From: Shewanella insulae
Lineage (GTDB): Bacteria; Pseudomonadota; Gammaproteobacteria; Enterobacterales; Shewanellaceae
Direction: 5' to 3'
Assembly (NCBI RefSeq): GCF_009831655.1
Contig: NZ_WRPA01000004.1
Coordinates: forward strand, 1-64,000
DNA: 64,000 bases
Shown here: positions 62,930 to 64,000 of the stretch, one piece after another
How the letters are laid out: every line of letters begins with the position of its first letter
Numbering within the stretch: the stretch's first letter is position 1
Translations under genes and position numbers: made by a program
The notes under the pieces: generated by a model
Database searches by the model: none
The model's input: the letters and a program-made list of their open reading frames with translations, nothing else
What the model was told of the DNA's origin: nothing

Positions 62930-64000
62930 ATGTTAAGACACCTGAAAACCCTGTTGCTTATCCTGCTGTCGCTTATTTTTCTGGTGGTGGTCGGCGTCTA
63001 TGTCAGCCTCAATCTCAGCCTGCCCAAACTCTCCGGAGAGGTTCCGACCAGTCAGATCTCGGCCAAGACGAGCATAGGGCGGGATCGTCTGGGCACCGCG
63101 GTGATCCACGCCGAGAATCGACAGGATGCCGCCTTTGCCCTGGGGTTTGCCCATGGCCAGGACAGGTTCTTTCAGATGGATCTGCTCAGGCGCAACTCTG
63201 CCGGCGAGCTGGCCGAGCTGTTTGGCAAGCCTGCTGTAAAACTTGATGAGTCGCGCCGTTTTCATCAGCTGAGAGCGCGCGCCGAGCAAATCTATCACCG
63301 TCTGCCCACCGCTCAGCAACAGCTGTTGCGGCGCTATGCCGACGGCGTCAACCGGGCGATCGCCGAGCAGTCGCTGCCCTCATTCGAATACCTGCTCACC
63401 CGCGCCAAGCGCCAGCCGTGGCGACCCGCCGACAGCCTGCTGGTGATCTACAGCATGTATCTGGATCTGCAGGGCAATACTCTCAAGCGGGATCTGGCTC
63501 TCGAACATATCGAGCGCCGCTTCGGCAGCGGCATGCGCGCCTTCATCACCCAGACCTCAAACTATCAGGCGGCGCTGGATGACAGTCTGTTTCCCTCGGA
63601 TCCACCGGCTATTCCCAAGGTCAGTGCAAGCTTAAGCCCCAGTCAAAAGCAGAGCACGGCCTCGACCCTGGCTCAGCGCCTGGCGGTGACCATAGAGGAG
63701 CCCGTCGAGGTGGGCAGCAACAACTGGGCGGTGACCGGCAAGATGACCCGCACCGGCAGCGCCATGCTCTCTGACGATATGCACCTCTCCTTCGCCGTGC
63801 CCATCATCTGGTACCGTGCGCAGCTAAACTACCCTGACGGTGACGGCAGGGCGGTGCAGGTGACAGGCGTGTCCCTGCCTGGCGCGCCGGCGATCGTTGT
63901 CGGCAGCAACGGCAAGCTGGCATGGGGCTTTACCAACGCCTATATCGATACCGCCGATTGGGTAGCGCTGGACAAAGATGAGCCGCTCGAGGTGGTCCAC
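62930..64000 (+). CDS. Penicillin acylase family protein (3' end outside window)
   Basis: An N-terminal nucleophile amidohydrolase; 357 codons are visible and the frame is open at the edge. It has a membrane anchor or uncleaved signal (LLLILLSLIFLVVVGVYVSL, 8-27). The alpha-subunit part carries HAENRQDAAFALGFAHGQDRFFQMDLLRR. The linker ends at the self-cleavage site VG-SNNWAV with catalytic Ser263. The family includes penicillin acylases and quorum-signal (acyl-homoserine lactone) acylases; which applies cannot be told. The ATG at 62930 gives a good anchor; no strong ribosome-binding site is seen. Confidence 0.88.
   Translation, partial: MLRHLKTLLLILLSLIFLVVVGVYVSLNLSLPKLSGEVPTSQISAKTSIGRDRLGTAVIHAENRQDAAFALGFAHGQDRFFQMDLLRRNSAGELAELFGKPAVKLDESRRFHQLRARAEQIYHRLPTAQQQLLRRYADGVNRAIAEQSLPSFEYLLTRAKRQPWRPADSLLVIYSMYLDLQGNTLKRDLALEHIERRFGSGMRAFITQTSNYQAALDDSLFPSDPPAIPKVSASLSPSQKQSTASTLAQRLAVTIEEPVEVGSNNWAVTGKMTRTGSAMLSDDMHLSFAVPIIWYRAQLNYPDGDGRAVQVTGVSLPGAPAIVVGSNGKLAWGFTNAYIDTADWVALDKDEPLEVVH

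Noticed and set aside
1..64000. CRISPR arrays, prophage, rRNA or tRNA genes
   Set aside because: No regularly spaced repeats, phage structural genes or RNA gene signatures were seen in any part of the window.

Overview
The window looks like chromosomal DNA of a marine gammaproteobacterium, most likely a Shewanella of roughly 50-54% GC (estimated by eye). The evidence is a Na+-translocating NADH:quinone reductase operon (nqrABCDEF), a MetJ-type operator before metY, Fur and PhoP-like regulatory sites, many beta-barrel and TonB-dependent proteins ending in aromatic residues, and families common in Shewanella (YbaM, DUF3300, DUF599, choice-of-anchor H). There are no rRNA or tRNA genes and no CRISPR array.

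Layout. 1-7.6 kb: the left end of an IS3-family insertion sequence has cut a glutathione S-transferase gene, and the stop codon of the remnant is the first triplet of the IS. A divergent TetR regulator follows, then SPFH and DUF2461 genes, yaiI, the pseudouridine catabolism pair psuK-psuG, a Nudix hydrolase, a TrmK-like tRNA methyltransferase and a small zinc-ribbon protein. 8-20 kb: a secreted subtilase, ybaM, a TonB receptor, an S41 peptidase with a small lipoprotein, a DUF599 membrane protein, a porin-like barrel, an HD-GYP protein and metY. 20.5-26.5 kb: the nqr operon, with an unannotated 39-codon ORF coupled between nqrB and nqrC. 26.6-31 kb: a Cys-cluster protein, a secreted M43 metalloprotease, an ABM-domain protein, a Crp/Fnr regulator and a YgjV-like membrane protein. 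31-36.2 kb: a PhoPQ-like two-component system with a PepSY protein, flanked by a DUF3300 gene and a choice-of-anchor H gene. All three promoters carry the same 6-5-6 direct-repeat box, which suggests a local regulon. 36.3-44.4 kb: cytochrome b, an OMP barrel, a sulfotransferase, a Fur-controlled siderophore receptor, a ModA-like binding protein and small proteins.

The most coherent system is at 44.5-62.8 kb, a carnitine-reduction island. The core fixABCX and caiTABCD genes closely resemble the E. coli anaerobic carnitine pathway (antiport, CoA activation, CoA transfer, dehydration, flavin-linked reduction). They lie on either side of a 909-bp divergent control region. Unlike E. coli, no caiE or caiF is seen. 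The cluster instead has a second (MFS) transporter, a porin, a chemoreceptor, an HSL-type esterase and a LysR regulator. A shared TTATTGAT motif occurs in the porin, MFS/fixX, fixA and caiT upstream regions. My inference is an extended carnitine or acylcarnitine scavenging and respiration module.

A 265-bp IS5-type MITE with CTAA target duplications sits between caiD and the esterase. The window ends inside a penicillin-acylase-family gene.
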